Of a DNA stretch of 18,214 bases, positions 6,997 through 16,069 are shown one piece after another. The notes under the pieces are model-generated. The model did not search any database and was not told where the DNA came from. It worked only from the letters and a program-made list of their open reading frames with translations. Positions within the stretch are counted from its first letter, which is position 1, and every line of letters begins with the position of its first letter. This stretch comes from Cladosporium sp. IMV 00045 (Eukaryota; Ascomycota; Dothideomycetes; Cladosporiales; Cladosporiaceae): positions 113,786-131,999 of the forward strand of contig MSJI02000845.1 of NCBI GenBank assembly GCA_001931905.2, in the 5' to 3' direction. A program made the position numbers and the translations under genes.

Positions 6997-8046
6997 ATGG
7001 CTTCGCCTCAAGAAACCGAGACTATGCACCAGGATCCGCACGCCGAGATTGGGATCCCATCCACAGAGGATGCGATCATGGCCGATGCGGACAATGGCGC
7101 AAACGATCACGCTCTGGAGGCAGCAACTCAACCTCTCCACTTGTCATCGGAATCGACAGAAGTCGCGTTTGATGACAGCACCGAGTTCAAATCGCGACCG
7201 CCTTCACCACCGACTCGACCTGACTCTCCTGACGTGGATTACCCTCTGCGTCTGCATCCTACAATCCCGCCGCCCAATTACGGCGCAGTAATCGCCCACA
7301 AGGTCTTCCGCTCAGCCTTCCCTCAGGACCGTAACATGGAATTCCTCGAATCGCTGGGCGTCAGGAGCTTGCTGTGCTTCGTCGACACGGACCCCAGCGA
7401 GGGGTACTCGAACTTCGTTCAGTCGAAGGGAGTCTCTCGGTTCCGCGTCGACATCTCGCCCAATAAAGAGGGCAAAGTGAAAAGCTCAATCGACTCAATC
7501 TGCGAAGCGCTTCTGATCGTTCTGGACGCCGCGAACTACCCTCTCTACATTCACTGCAACCAAGGTCGCCACAGAACGGGCTGCGTCATCGCCTGCCTGC
7601 GCAAAGTCCAAGGCTGGCCCATCGAGGCCATCACAGCGGAGTATGAGACTTACGCCAACCCGAAAGCGCGCGAAGGCGATTTGGAACTCATCAAGAACGT
7701 CTTCCAGTCAGAGTCACTGCTGGACTACGCGAAGCAGCACGGACAATTCGAGCACCGTCCCTCTCTGATGCCGCTCTTGCACTCGGGACTTCTGGATCTC
7801 GAGAAATTCGTGCGCGTCCTCGGATCGACGGACGGCATCAGACCTTCGAACGAGAGCTTGAAATCCGAGGCCAGCAAGCCGGACAGCGGCGTGGATCTCT
7901 CGGGAAGCAGCACTGTGGATCCGACAATGCTGACTGAGGGCGCTTTGAAGCTCGATGCGCGCGAGTCCGAAGTCTCTGTCATGGAGTGTGGGCCTATGTC
8001 GCCTCCTGTGAGTGGGGAGACGGGTGTCATGGAGTATATGGGTTGA
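6997..8046 (+). CDS. SIW14: Siw14/Oca-type inositol pyrophosphate phosphatase (PFA-DSP)
   Basis: This is a 349-residue intronless protein of the plant-and-fungi atypical dual-specificity phosphatase family. Yeast Siw14 removes the 5-beta phosphate of inositol pyrophosphates, affecting phosphate and stress signalling. The core spans about residues 93-237: NYGAVIAHKVFRSAFP, then GNKE-like SPNKEGK (154-160), then the catalytic loop HCNQGRHRTG with Cys187 and Arg193 (CX5R), then LRKVQGW and an NPKAREGD motif matching the family's PKAR. The N-terminal 85 residues and the C-terminal 100 or so are low-complexity and probably disordered. The start is the ATG at 6997, with A at -3 and G at +4; the frame stays open upstream to 6922 without an ATG. 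The loop reads NQGRH where yeast and plant enzymes have NRGKH. The family is certain; the exact paralogue (Siw14 versus Oca1) is less so. Confidence 0.88.
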   Translation: MASPQETETMHQDPHAEIGIPSTEDAIMADADNGANDHALEAATQPLHLSSESTEVAFDDSTEFKSRPPSPPTRPDSPDVDYPLRLHPTIPPPNYGAVIAHKVFRSAFPQDRNMEFLESLGVRSLLCFVDTDPSEGYSNFVQSKGVSRFRVDISPNKEGKVKSSIDSICEALLIVLDAANYPLYIHCNQGRHRTGCVIACLRKVQGWPIEAITAEYETYANPKAREGDLELIKNVFQSESLLDYAKQHGQFEHRPSLMPLLHSGLLDLEKFVRVLGSTDGIRPSNESLKSEASKPDSGVDLSGSSTVDPTMLTEGALKLDARESEVSVMECGPMSPPVSGETGVMEYMG

Positions 8047-8546
8047 GGATTTGTCTCTTTCCTCATACTTGGGTTGAAGTGACATGGCGAAAAGTGTTAT
8101 GCGCGGTTCGGGGTATTACGAAACCTTGCACCTAAAAGGCGTTTTGAACAAGACTTACGGGAAATGATGGTTTACTTGATGATTAGCGAAGGCGCTGGTT
8201 GGAACTTTTTACTTTTGGCAAATGGATTGGCCGACTGTACGGCAATGCAATTGTGGACTTTTGGGATTAGAAGGTATTTCGGCAACTCACGAGTGACATG
8301 AAAGACTTGGGATGGGGCGTCTTGTGCTTTTTGCTTTGGGTTGGTTGGAATCAAATCACCCCGGTTCTTCCAGGCTGGCGGTTAGAAATGGGTTATATTT
8401 TCGGTATTACTTTACAAAGCAGGACGTATGATGTTGGTGCTGCTGGGTCTAGTTTTTGGCCTGTCGCGATCTTTCAATACATCTTTTCCGAGTCTTTGAC
8501 GTGATTTACTGGTAGCGCTTGTATAAGTATCTTTCTTCCTGCCCAT

Positions 8547-8554
8547 TACATGTA
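8547..8554. other. TACATGTA palindrome, copy 5
   Basis: Context CCATTACATGTAGCCA, 337 bases before the IMA1 start and 500 after the SIW14 stop. Confidence 0.5.
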
Positions 8555-8798
8555 GCCATGATCAAGTTCTCATTGAATGCTGTTCCTATTGTGATCTTTC
8601 TATTGTACTGCATGTGCCTGAGGCTGATCGCTTATTGTGACAATCATTGGGGAGCTGTCGAAACGCCGCTATTTCCGGAGGACCCTTGCCTGGCGATCAA
8701 CAAAGAATAGCAAGGCAAGAAAGTCACTTCTGATGACTTGACCTGATACCATCTAACTTCACTTAAACCTCTCTACATCTCACTTACACATTCACCAG

Positions 8799-8805
8799 TG
8801 ACGTC
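8799..8805 (+). promoter_or_regulatory. CRE-like TGACGTC, IMA1 promoter
   Basis: TGACGTCT, seven of eight positions of the CRE/ATF palindrome recognised by bZIP factors, 85 bases before the IMA1 start. Single short match, so weak evidence of function. Confidence 0.3.
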
Positions 8806-8890
8806 TCTTCTATACGCAAACCTGTAAACACACACCCCCAACAACTGGCAACACCACCACCCCCTCCACCCCAGCCGTGGAGAGCGAGAA

Positions 8891-11116
8891 ATGGACCTCA
8901 TCCTCCGCCGCATCAAATGCCACTTCTGCGGCGCGCGCTCCTCCCACGCCAAATCCTCCGGCATCCGCAGCTTCCAATGCGCCTCGTGCGAAGCGCACAA
9001 CTACCTCGACCCCTCGGGCGCCATCGCCGACACGCCCTGGAGCGCCGCCGCGCCCAACCCCCAAGCGCTCGACAAGCCGCAGAAGGTCTTCGAGAGCTTC
9101 ACGCGCGATGCCGCCTCCGACCCTGCGCGAGGCCACCAGACGCAGCAGATTTTCTGCGATGCTTGCTTGCGTAATCAGAGAATTTACAACGAGGCGCTGG
9201 CGAATTACCTCCCCGACGAGGACCACCCGCAGTACTTGGAGTACGAGCGCGCGCTGCCGGAGTGGAAGCGCGATCTGGAGAAGCGGTATCCGCAGATTTG
9301 CACGGCTTGCGCGCCAAGGGCGCAGATGAAGATTAATCGCGCGGATTACTATGGGGTCATGAATAATTTGAACAGAGCGCAGTTGTTGCAGGGGAGTAAT
9401 AGTCGGAGGAGAGGGGTGAGTCCAGGGCCCGTGGCGGAGTCGAGGGATGATTGGCACAAGAGGGGGATGAGGGGGCTGCTGGGAGTGTTTGGGCTGGTGA
9501 TGTGGGCGAGTATGCTGGTGCAGGTGGGTTGGCATGCTTATGGGATTTGGGAGACAGTTTTTGGGAAGACGGGGGATGGGGCTGGTCATGCTGCTGCTGG
9601 GGAGGAGGATGGGTTGGCGCCGGATATTACTCTGAGGATCTGTTTGGCAGGCGCGTATCGACTTCGCTCGGACGAGTCTTGTCATCGCCTGTTCGGCAGC
9701 TATATGCCGCAGGTATTGCTGGCGAATCTCTGTCTTATCTGGTATAATCACGGTCTCAGGGCTTATTACAACCCGAAGATTCGCTACGATCATATCTCCG
9801 GACAGAAGCAGCACTTTTGGATTCAGTTTGTCGTCCTGGTCGTGCGGACTGGCTCGTTTCTGGGGCTTTCTGACCAGTCGCGGCTGAGCGAGATGAAATG
9901 GTCGCAAATCGTGGCTGTGCATGGAGCTACGATTGCGTTCATGCTTGGAGGGCGCTGGCTGAGCAGGAGTACCATCGAGATTCACAAGTGGCGTCTCAAC
10001 AAGAAGATCATGCCGAAGCCGGAAGACCAGGACGTGCTTGGGCAGTATGCTGGTCCGGCGATGGAGAAGCACACACCGAAAGCTTCCTCTAAGCTGCCTT
10101 TTGACATCCACGCAAAGAAACACAGGGAACCGTTTCCCATACATATGCTGGCGCCTCAGCGTTCATCTTATGGTACTCAAATCTGGAATCGACACTCTGG
10201 CGGCCCACCTCCTTCACCGCAGGGCTCCGACTCGACAGTTGAAGATCCAATGGAACTGGACACGGCTCCACCTTCACAGTCACGCATGCCCGGCGCTCCT
10301 GATAATCGCAGATTCAACCCTCACGCTTCCACAGCCACCGGCCACCAGACACGTTCTTCGAACGCCACGCAGCGCTTCGGCGCACCTCCACAGCAAGGCT
10401 GGGAAGACATGCGCAGCAACCTCTTCTCCATTGAAGACGACATGCGCGCCCAAATCGAGCGCCAGAAATTCCAAGCAGCGCAAAACGCCCACAAACTCGG
10501 CTACAACCCTCCAGTCGAGCAATCTCCCTTCCGCGGTCGCCTCCCCCAAGCTCCCATGAGCATGGAACGCCGCCTGCGCAATCCCATCAGCCAAGTCCCG
10601 CAATTCAGAGAACCGCCCGTAACGCAGCAGAAGAATTTCCTCGATCAAATGCGCGAAGGAATTGACAAAGGCAAACCTTTCGGCCGCAACGCCAACGCCA
10701 ACACCACCACCCAACGCCGCCCCAACACCGCCAACAGCGGCCCTCAAGACGAAGACGACGACAACGCCTCCATCCTCTCCACCACCGAATTCTCCCCCGC
10801 CGCCGCTCGCACGCGCGGTAACCTCGACCTCCGCCCCTCGAGCTGGCAGTTGCCCAATGACCCTGCCGTGCAAGCCACGGGGCTCGAGGACTTGTTTGGC
10901 GGACACAGTTTCCGCATCTCAGAGTCGCCTGAGCTTATGCCGCCCGATGCTGAAGGAAATAGGCGCGCGGCTCGCTCGGTACCGCAGGGTACGATCTGGA
11001 CGTTGGGAGCGACGGCTGTGATGGTCGCGGTGGGGTGTTTTGTTTATAATGTGCCTGGGGTGAGGAGGTGGGTGTTTTTGGGGTTGTATGATTTTGTTGT
11101 TAGGTTGGGATTGTGA
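8891..11116 (+). CDS. IMA1: Ima1/Samp1-type inner nuclear membrane protein
   Basis: This is a 741-residue intronless protein. The N-terminus carries the Ima1 cysteine module: CxxC pairs at 10/13, 30/33, 89/92 and 137/140, with the signature KCHFCGARS and FQCASCEAHNYLDPSG. Family members (fission yeast Ima1, animal TMEM201/Samp1) sit in the inner nuclear membrane and link chromatin or the LINC complex to the envelope. Hydrophobic segments are visible at about 194-218, 273-288, 309-327 and 337-356. A long polar, probably disordered region (about 375-695) follows, and then a final hydrophobic stretch (about 700-741) starting GTIWTLGATAVMV. The start ATG has G at -3 and G at +4, and the Cys module begins nine residues in. 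The gene follows SIW14 in tandem and converges with FMT1 (250 bases between stops). The 9420-9640 section is G-rich on the coding strand. Family call firm; cellular role inferred from homologues. Confidence 0.9.
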   Translation: MDLILRRIKCHFCGARSSHAKSSGIRSFQCASCEAHNYLDPSGAIADTPWSAAAPNPQALDKPQKVFESFTRDAASDPARGHQTQQIFCDACLRNQRIYNEALANYLPDEDHPQYLEYERALPEWKRDLEKRYPQICTACAPRAQMKINRADYYGVMNNLNRAQLLQGSNSRRRGVSPGPVAESRDDWHKRGMRGLLGVFGLVMWASMLVQVGWHAYGIWETVFGKTGDGAGHAAAGEEDGLAPDITLRICLAGAYRLRSDESCHRLFGSYMPQVLLANLCLIWYNHGLRAYYNPKIRYDHISGQKQHFWIQFVVLVVRTGSFLGLSDQSRLSEMKWSQIVAVHGATIAFMLGGRWLSRSTIEIHKWRLNKKIMPKPEDQDVLGQYAGPAMEKHTPKASSKLPFDIHAKKHREPFPIHMLAPQRSSYGTQIWNRHSGGPPPSPQGSDSTVEDPMELDTAPPSQSRMPGAPDNRRFNPHASTATGHQTRSSNATQRFGAPPQQGWEDMRSNLFSIEDDMRAQIERQKFQAAQNAHKLGYNPPVEQSPFRGRLPQAPMSMERRLRNPISQVPQFREPPVTQQKNFLDQMREGIDKGKPFGRNANANTTTQRRPNTANSGPQDEDDDNASILSTTEFSPAAARTRGNLDLRPSSWQLPNDPAVQATGLEDLFGGHSFRISESPELMPPDAEGNRRAARSVPQGTIWTLGATAVMVAVGCFVYNVPGVRRWVFLGLYDFVVRLGL

Positions 11117-11366
11117 GGGGTTCTTTATGAAGGGATCATTTGGGTTTGTCGTTTGGGTTGGGCTGGTGTGGCTTCTGTTTCAGCGTCTTTCCTCATTTCC
11201 AGTTGACAGGCTCCTTTGGATGGGTGAATCTCGTCTTCTGCTTATCACACTTGCTTTTGCATAGCGCACGATACCCCCTTTGCGCTACTGGGCGGGCGTT
11301 TGATCTTATCGGATGGTTTGGATCTGTCTTTTAACATTAGAAATACAATCGAGCTGGTTGTAATTA
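11117..11366. other. Convergent IMA1-FMT1 intergenic
   Basis: Only 250 bases separate the two facing stop codons, so the 3' UTRs probably abut or overlap. The left half is G/T-rich. I see no separate gene or clear hairpin. Confidence 0.6.
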
Positions 11367-12774
11367 TCATCTCTCTACAGCTGTATCAAGGGATCCACTT
11401 TGAGTAGAAGCCAACAAACCAGGCTTCGTTTTCTCCAGCATTTGAATCAAAGCCTTCATTCCCTCTTCCTTCTTTCCACCATCCAGAGTGATACCAGCCG
11501 GCGACACCACCTTGCCATCTTTCGTGGCAAACCCCACCCGCCATGCTTTCTCTCCGGATTGCGACGGGAAGTCTTGGTAAATCATCGGCATGCCGGCCTT
11601 GGCCTCCTCGGGTGCAGACCACTTTTCAATCCGCCAAGGGCCCGTGAAAGCCGCTCGCGGAATCTCGAAGTCGACGGAATCAGCCCCAACGACATTCTCA
11701 GCATTGGCAGCAAACGGCACACAAACCATCGCTCTCACCTTCCCCTTCCCCCTCCACAACCTCTCCAACACCCTATCCCTCAACACCACCTCCTCCGCAT
11801 CCCACCCCTGCAAATCAAGCTCGCGATCCGCAGCCGAAAGTTTCGGCGCGTGCACCAGCCCCTTCTCCTCAATCGTCTTCCCCTCCCTAACATCCCTCAA
11901 AGGCTCAACAAAAACCCCCTCCTCAATCCCCCGCACCAACATCCTCGCGCCCTCCTCCCCCAACTTCTTCAACAACGTCTCCACCGTCTCCCTCTCCATA
12001 TCAACAACCACCCCCAGCTCCTCGCTCTGCATAAGCACAACCCCATGATCGAATTTCGTCGGATGCATAGTCTGCAAACTCACGCCCGTGTGCGAGCGGC
12101 GGCGCAGTAGGGCGTGGTGTAAGGGTGCCGGGCCGCGGAGGTCGGGCAGCAGGGAGGGGTGCAGGTTTAGACCGCCGTAGGTGGCGGAGGAGAGGATCCT
12201 TGCGGGCACGAGGAGGCCGAAGGAGACGGTTATGATTAGATTTGGCGACATGGGAGGCGTCCAGCGCGTAAAGGTGTCGAGTTGGTGGAGGGGGAGGGAG
12301 AGGGTGGTAGTGGCGGGTTTTATGGGGACTGGTGAAGGGGGTTAGTCAGTGTCTTCTTATCATTATTATTGTTTTCAGTTAAGACATGAGGATGACCCAT
12401 ATTCCTTTGTGTTCTTCGAAATTGATGACATTGTGTTTTCAATGTTTGAAACCGTCGTCAGAAGTATGAAAAAATAAAGGTAAATCGCACACACCTTCCT
12501 GCACCTTCTTCAAACCCCTGCCCACGCGCTTGTCGGGTCTGCACACGACATCTATGCTCTCGATCTTGTCCGGTCTTCTCTCTTTGAGATCGTGCAGAGC
12601 GCGCAGCGAGTAAATGCTGAAATCGTCTGCGCCGCAGAAGAGGATTCGTAGGGGTTCATGTTGCTTTGCTGTTGCTGTTGTTGCTGTGCTTGACCATCTC
12701 GGTCTGATGTGGATCTGTTGCAGGTGGAGGGAAAATATTGGTTTAAAAGAGCGTGAGGTGAGGCGTGGAGGCAT
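11367..12774 (-). CDS. FMT1: Methionyl-tRNA formyltransferase, mitochondrial (two exons)
   Basis: Exon 1 is 12774-12495 and exon 2 is 12328-11367 on the minus strand, 413 residues after splicing. The enzyme formylates initiator Met-tRNA with 10-formyl-tetrahydrofolate to start mitochondrial translation. The first 40 or so residues are Arg/Ser/Thr-rich without acids before Glu40, a good matrix-targeting signal, then RILFCGADDF opens the formyltransferase fold. SFGLLVP, GGLNLHPSLLP, RGPAPLHHAL and TGVSLQ are conserved, with Asn148, His150 and Asp187 as the expected catalytic triad. The C-terminal domain resembles the tRNA-binding FMT_C region. The 166-nt intron (12494-12329) has donor GTGTGT, branch CTGACTAAC and acceptor CACCAG. 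Joining in phase 1 restores Val94, giving KKVQEVPIKP. Start ATG has A at -3. A CCAAT box lies just upstream. Confidence 0.95.
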
Positions 12775-12859
12775 TTTTCAGTTTATTATTATACTTGGGG
12801 TTTTATTTTGGCGTGGTGGAGAGGAAGTGAGGTTGGATGGGAGGGATTGCGAAGCGCTG

Positions 12860-12864
12860 ATTGG
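12860..12864 (-). promoter_or_regulatory. CCAAT box, FMT1 promoter
   Basis: On the minus strand the sequence reads CAGCCAATCAGCG, a match to the fungal HAP/CBF preference CCAATCA, 86-90 bases before the FMT1 start. HAP sites are common upstream of fungal genes for mitochondrial functions, which suits FMT1. Inferred, not demonstrated. Confidence 0.5.
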
Positions 12865-13023
12865 CTGCGAGGGATTTGGGAGGTGGATTTGAATGTAGGG
12901 ATGCTTTTTCTTTCGAGACGTGGGTTTTTGTTTATGGTGACACCAAATTTGATGGCGAGTGATACTGATACGCGATTGGTACGGCAGACTCGAATGCCTG
13001 TATTCCTCAAGAGGAACTATAGG

Positions 13024-13031
13024 TACATGTA
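13024..13031. other. TACATGTA palindrome, copy 6
   Basis: Context TAGGTACATGTATTGTACTG, 250 bases upstream of FMT1. The nearby TTGTACTGTACA repeats the GTAC core. Confidence 0.5.
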
Positions 13032-13433
13032 TTGTACTGTACATTCTGGTGAAGATACATAGTCGATGATCTTTCGTTCATGATGTGCCGTGCTGGCTAA
13101 TCTAGGCCACAAAGGATCTGGCCGACAGTTGCTGTTACACCTCCCAGGCAGAAGCGCGGTAGGAATGTAAGACTTATCGAGTCTTGCATTTATTTGATGG
13201 TGCTAGTGACATTCCATGATCTCGAGAACAAAGGACCGGCCACAACGCCACGCGATCTCATATCGCCCGATGCCGCGGGCCGTCCAAAAATAAAAGCGGC
13301 AGCAGCAAGAACTAGGATAGCTCTACCTCTAGAGCGCAATACAAGCAGACAAGTTGTGTGGCGCCGAAGTAAACCCCCCTCCAAGCTTATAGCAGTTGTC
13401 ACATCATCATGGAACAGCTTGACGGGAAGACGC

Positions 13434-13443
13434 CATGCATGCG
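13434..13443. repeat. CATGCATGCG repeat, copy 1
   Basis: Ten bases identical to 14048-14057, in the FMT1-ECM33 gap. Function is unknown. Confidence 0.5.
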
Positions 13444-14045
13444 TTTCTTGTTTCCTCCTAGATCTTGGACACCAAGACAAGTGGAAACCTGCTGGAAGCT
13501 GATTTGGAAGAACTCTAATCCTCAAGTGACAAGAAACGTCCACGCGTGGGCCCGATATCCGTCTTGAAGAATTGGCGATATGTCATTACCACTATCCTCG
13601 CTATATACCGAACACGAAAACAAACGAAGAAGTATGGCGGCCTGAATTTGGTGTCGCTCGTCGCGGCGATTTGTAGACGGTATCATCTCCTAGCCTGCCA
13701 ATGCCGCCGAGCATTTGTGGCGATGTGTGAGCGAATCCGCCGCCGAAAAGTCAAAGCAGGAGGCAGCCCACAGTCATGGAAAGCTTCGCTCTGCTCGACC
13801 AAGCCCGCGGCTACATGTCATGTCATGTGTGTGTGTAAGAAAGATCCGGCATGCGTTGTCGTCGATGGAGAGCTGCAAAATCCGCTGCTACCTCGAAGAC
13901 CTTGGCGAGGGATTGTTTATTTACCCAGCACCAGCGTTGTTAGCTGCATAAAGGCAAGGTATAGCTTGCATTTCGCTTGCCAACGGTGCCACAAGCAAAA
14001 TGGGGAAAGAGAGTAGGTATCCACTCTGTCGAGAAATCATCAAAC

Positions 14046-14057
14046 CGCATGCATGCG
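14046..14057. repeat. 12-bp palindrome CGCATGCATGCG
   Basis: Perfect 12-bp palindrome whose last ten bases repeat those at 13434-13443. Could bind a dimeric regulator or form a short cruciform; no direct evidence. Confidence 0.55.
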
Positions 14058-16069
14058 CATCATCACAAGCCTGCCGCGCCGGGCTACCCGAGCTCTGAAA
14101 TCCTGTTGTATGTGGCTCTGTGAAACGAAGGGCATACACCAGAACCAGGAACCATAGGAAAAAACAGTTGAGCGATGGTTCCCGCAACACAGGAGTTGAA
14201 AGTTCAGAACGCGCCCGCTTTGATGCTTAGGGCGCGCGACGACGAACGAGCAAAGTGAGAGAGAGCCTCCGAATCCCGCGAAGCGCTGGCGGCCTGGGCG
14301 GGACGGGCGATATCGAGATCTGCACACCTTGATTTATTCTTATGGTAATCGTGCCGACTTACTCGCGGGCGACTTTCTTAAAGGATGAGGCATGATGGCG
14401 CTACTTTTTATTACCGTGCGACTACTGTATGTGATGAAGACCTGAGTCAACGGCCACAAGAGTTGAGGAACAAAGAAATATAGATAACTTAATATCAAGA
14501 AGAGCGAGAGGGAACACAAGCTTTTGGCGTTCTTCCTGGGATGCGAATCCAATAGTGTTTCGAAGAAAGACATGGCCACGCGTGCTACCCGAGGCCGCCC
14601 ACCGTACCGCGCGAGGGCTGGACCGGTTTGGATAGATCATTTGGAGGATTTGGGGATGTGGCCAGCCCAATGATGGATGCGATGGGCCGAGGCGAAGTGT
14701 CGGTTTTGATTACTTGTGTTTTGCTTCTGGGAGCCGTGGGAGTGACATGCTGGCTGGCTGCTGGCTGGCAGGGGTTTCGCTGTGACAATCATGATCGGAG
14801 CCGTCCGTTGGTCGGTGATGGGCAACAGATGGCTCTCACCCACGGCAACATGATGGTGCATGGACATCGCGTCCCGCGAGTATGGCAGATCTACATCACG
14901 ATTTGTTCAGACACGAAGAGGGCACGGCATAATTATTCAACAACCAAGCCCCGGGACGAGAGGACGAGAGAGAGTTTGGCAAAACTCCACCTTCGCCACG
15001 CCGACGGCTTCAAGCTCGGCGCCCCATAGCATCAAGGCGAGCAGGTGAGATTCGTGATGCGGAGGGAAGAGGAGAACATCGACAAGAACTACATAACGAT
15101 GAGCGATGATGAGCGACCTTTGAAAAGACTGGACGAGTTTAAGACGCAAAAAGGCTTGTGCGGAGGGAAGTGTCTCGCCGGTATTACTTTTCTCTGTAGA
15201 GGGAGAAGATTGGTGCTTGATAAGGGCCGGCCGGGAAAGGGTGGGATTTGGCTGACGAAGTTGACGTGCTTGGGTTTGATGAAATGGGATTCTCGAGTAG
15301 AGGGCCAGAGGGGAGGCATGCGAGATTGGCTGAGATTGGGTGGCTGCAGGGGTAGGAGATTCGAATATGCGAGCACGGCGAGCTTGGTGTTGTTGTAGAG
15401 AGACGCGGTCGCGAGACGGCGTTTCGGCTAGACTGCGCCGGACGCTGCTTGATTTGACAACGGGCGAGGGAAGGACGGTCGTGCTTTTGGCATGGGAAGA
15501 GTCGTGTTGCTCATTTGATGCCCGTTTGGGTTGAGCCGCTGAGGCGGTTGTTTTGTGTGAGTGGTCGAGTCGGCGATCGCGCTGTCAGTGCGGGTGTCTA
15601 TCAAATCTGTCGGGAGTGGCACCAGCGTGTGTGTCTATGTAGGGAAGTCCGGGCTTGAGTCGAGCGAGATTAGTTGATTGCTGATGATGATGATTGTTCA
15701 AATGGGTCTGGGGGAGGTGAGTTTATTAATATTAAAGGTAGGATGAGAAAGTGAGGTATCAGCATGTGAATGAGATGCACGTGATAGATGGGAGACATCT
15801 TTCATGCATTGCCACTGCCATGACTGCCGAGAGGTGCCGTTTCTACAGCTATTGCTATGAAGATGTTGAACGGTAGACGGCTTATGCTGTGATTATGCGG
15901 CATGAGGAGAATGTTGGCGAATTATACTTTATCCGTATGTGAGCATAATCCCATCGCTTGTACCAAGTATCCTGCAGTACAGTAGCTCATGTCGCGGAAA
16001 GATCTCACATCCAAGTCTCCCATTCATCAATTGCCACTGGCGCAAGAGCTAAGCAACGGCGATGCATGG

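Larger units (their letters stand above)
8047..8890. other. Intergenic, SIW14 to IMA1
   Basis: These 844 bases hold the SIW14 3' UTR and the IMA1 promoter. I see no gene; the two short open frames (8298-8504 and 8519-8710) show no recognisable content. A TACATGTA site is at 8547. The last 130 bases are C/A-rich and leader-like. Confidence 0.55.
12775..16069. other. Long intergenic stretch, FMT1 to ECM33
   Basis: About 3.3 kb with no gene I can recognise on either strand. Open frames of 70 to 156 codons are scattered at 13190-14030, 14420-15030 and 15045-15620, often overlapping and opening at non-ATG codons, with basic or repetitive translations. I see no transposase, terminal repeats or tRNA. 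The right part is G-rich on the plus strand (15040-15740). CATGCATGCG occurs twice (13434 and 14048). Rapidly evolving non-coding DNA, a long regulatory region of ECM33, or a non-coding RNA are all possible. Confidence 0.5.

Noticed and set aside
8810..10144. 444-codon ATG-started ORF on the minus strand
   Set aside because: It lies opposite IMA1, whose Cys motifs and membrane segments are clearly real. The antisense translation is Arg/Leu/Pro/His-rich and looks like nothing known; strong codon bias commonly leaves the opposite strand open.
10280..10906. 208-codon minus-strand ORF over the IMA1 C-terminal half
   Set aside because: Shadow of the low-complexity part of IMA1; Gly/Val-rich with no family resemblance.
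11367..12251. FMT1 as a 294-residue gene starting at 12251
   Set aside because: That ATG is internal (Met120). Splicing to the exon at 12495-12774 restores the formyltransferase N-terminus and a mitochondrial targeting peptide.
14628..15029. 133-codon ORF with a hydrophobic stretch (VLITCVLLLGAVGV)
   Set aside because: Starts at TTG, overlaps other frames, and part of the hydrophobic segment comes from a GGCTGGCT simple repeat. Not enough to call a membrane protein.
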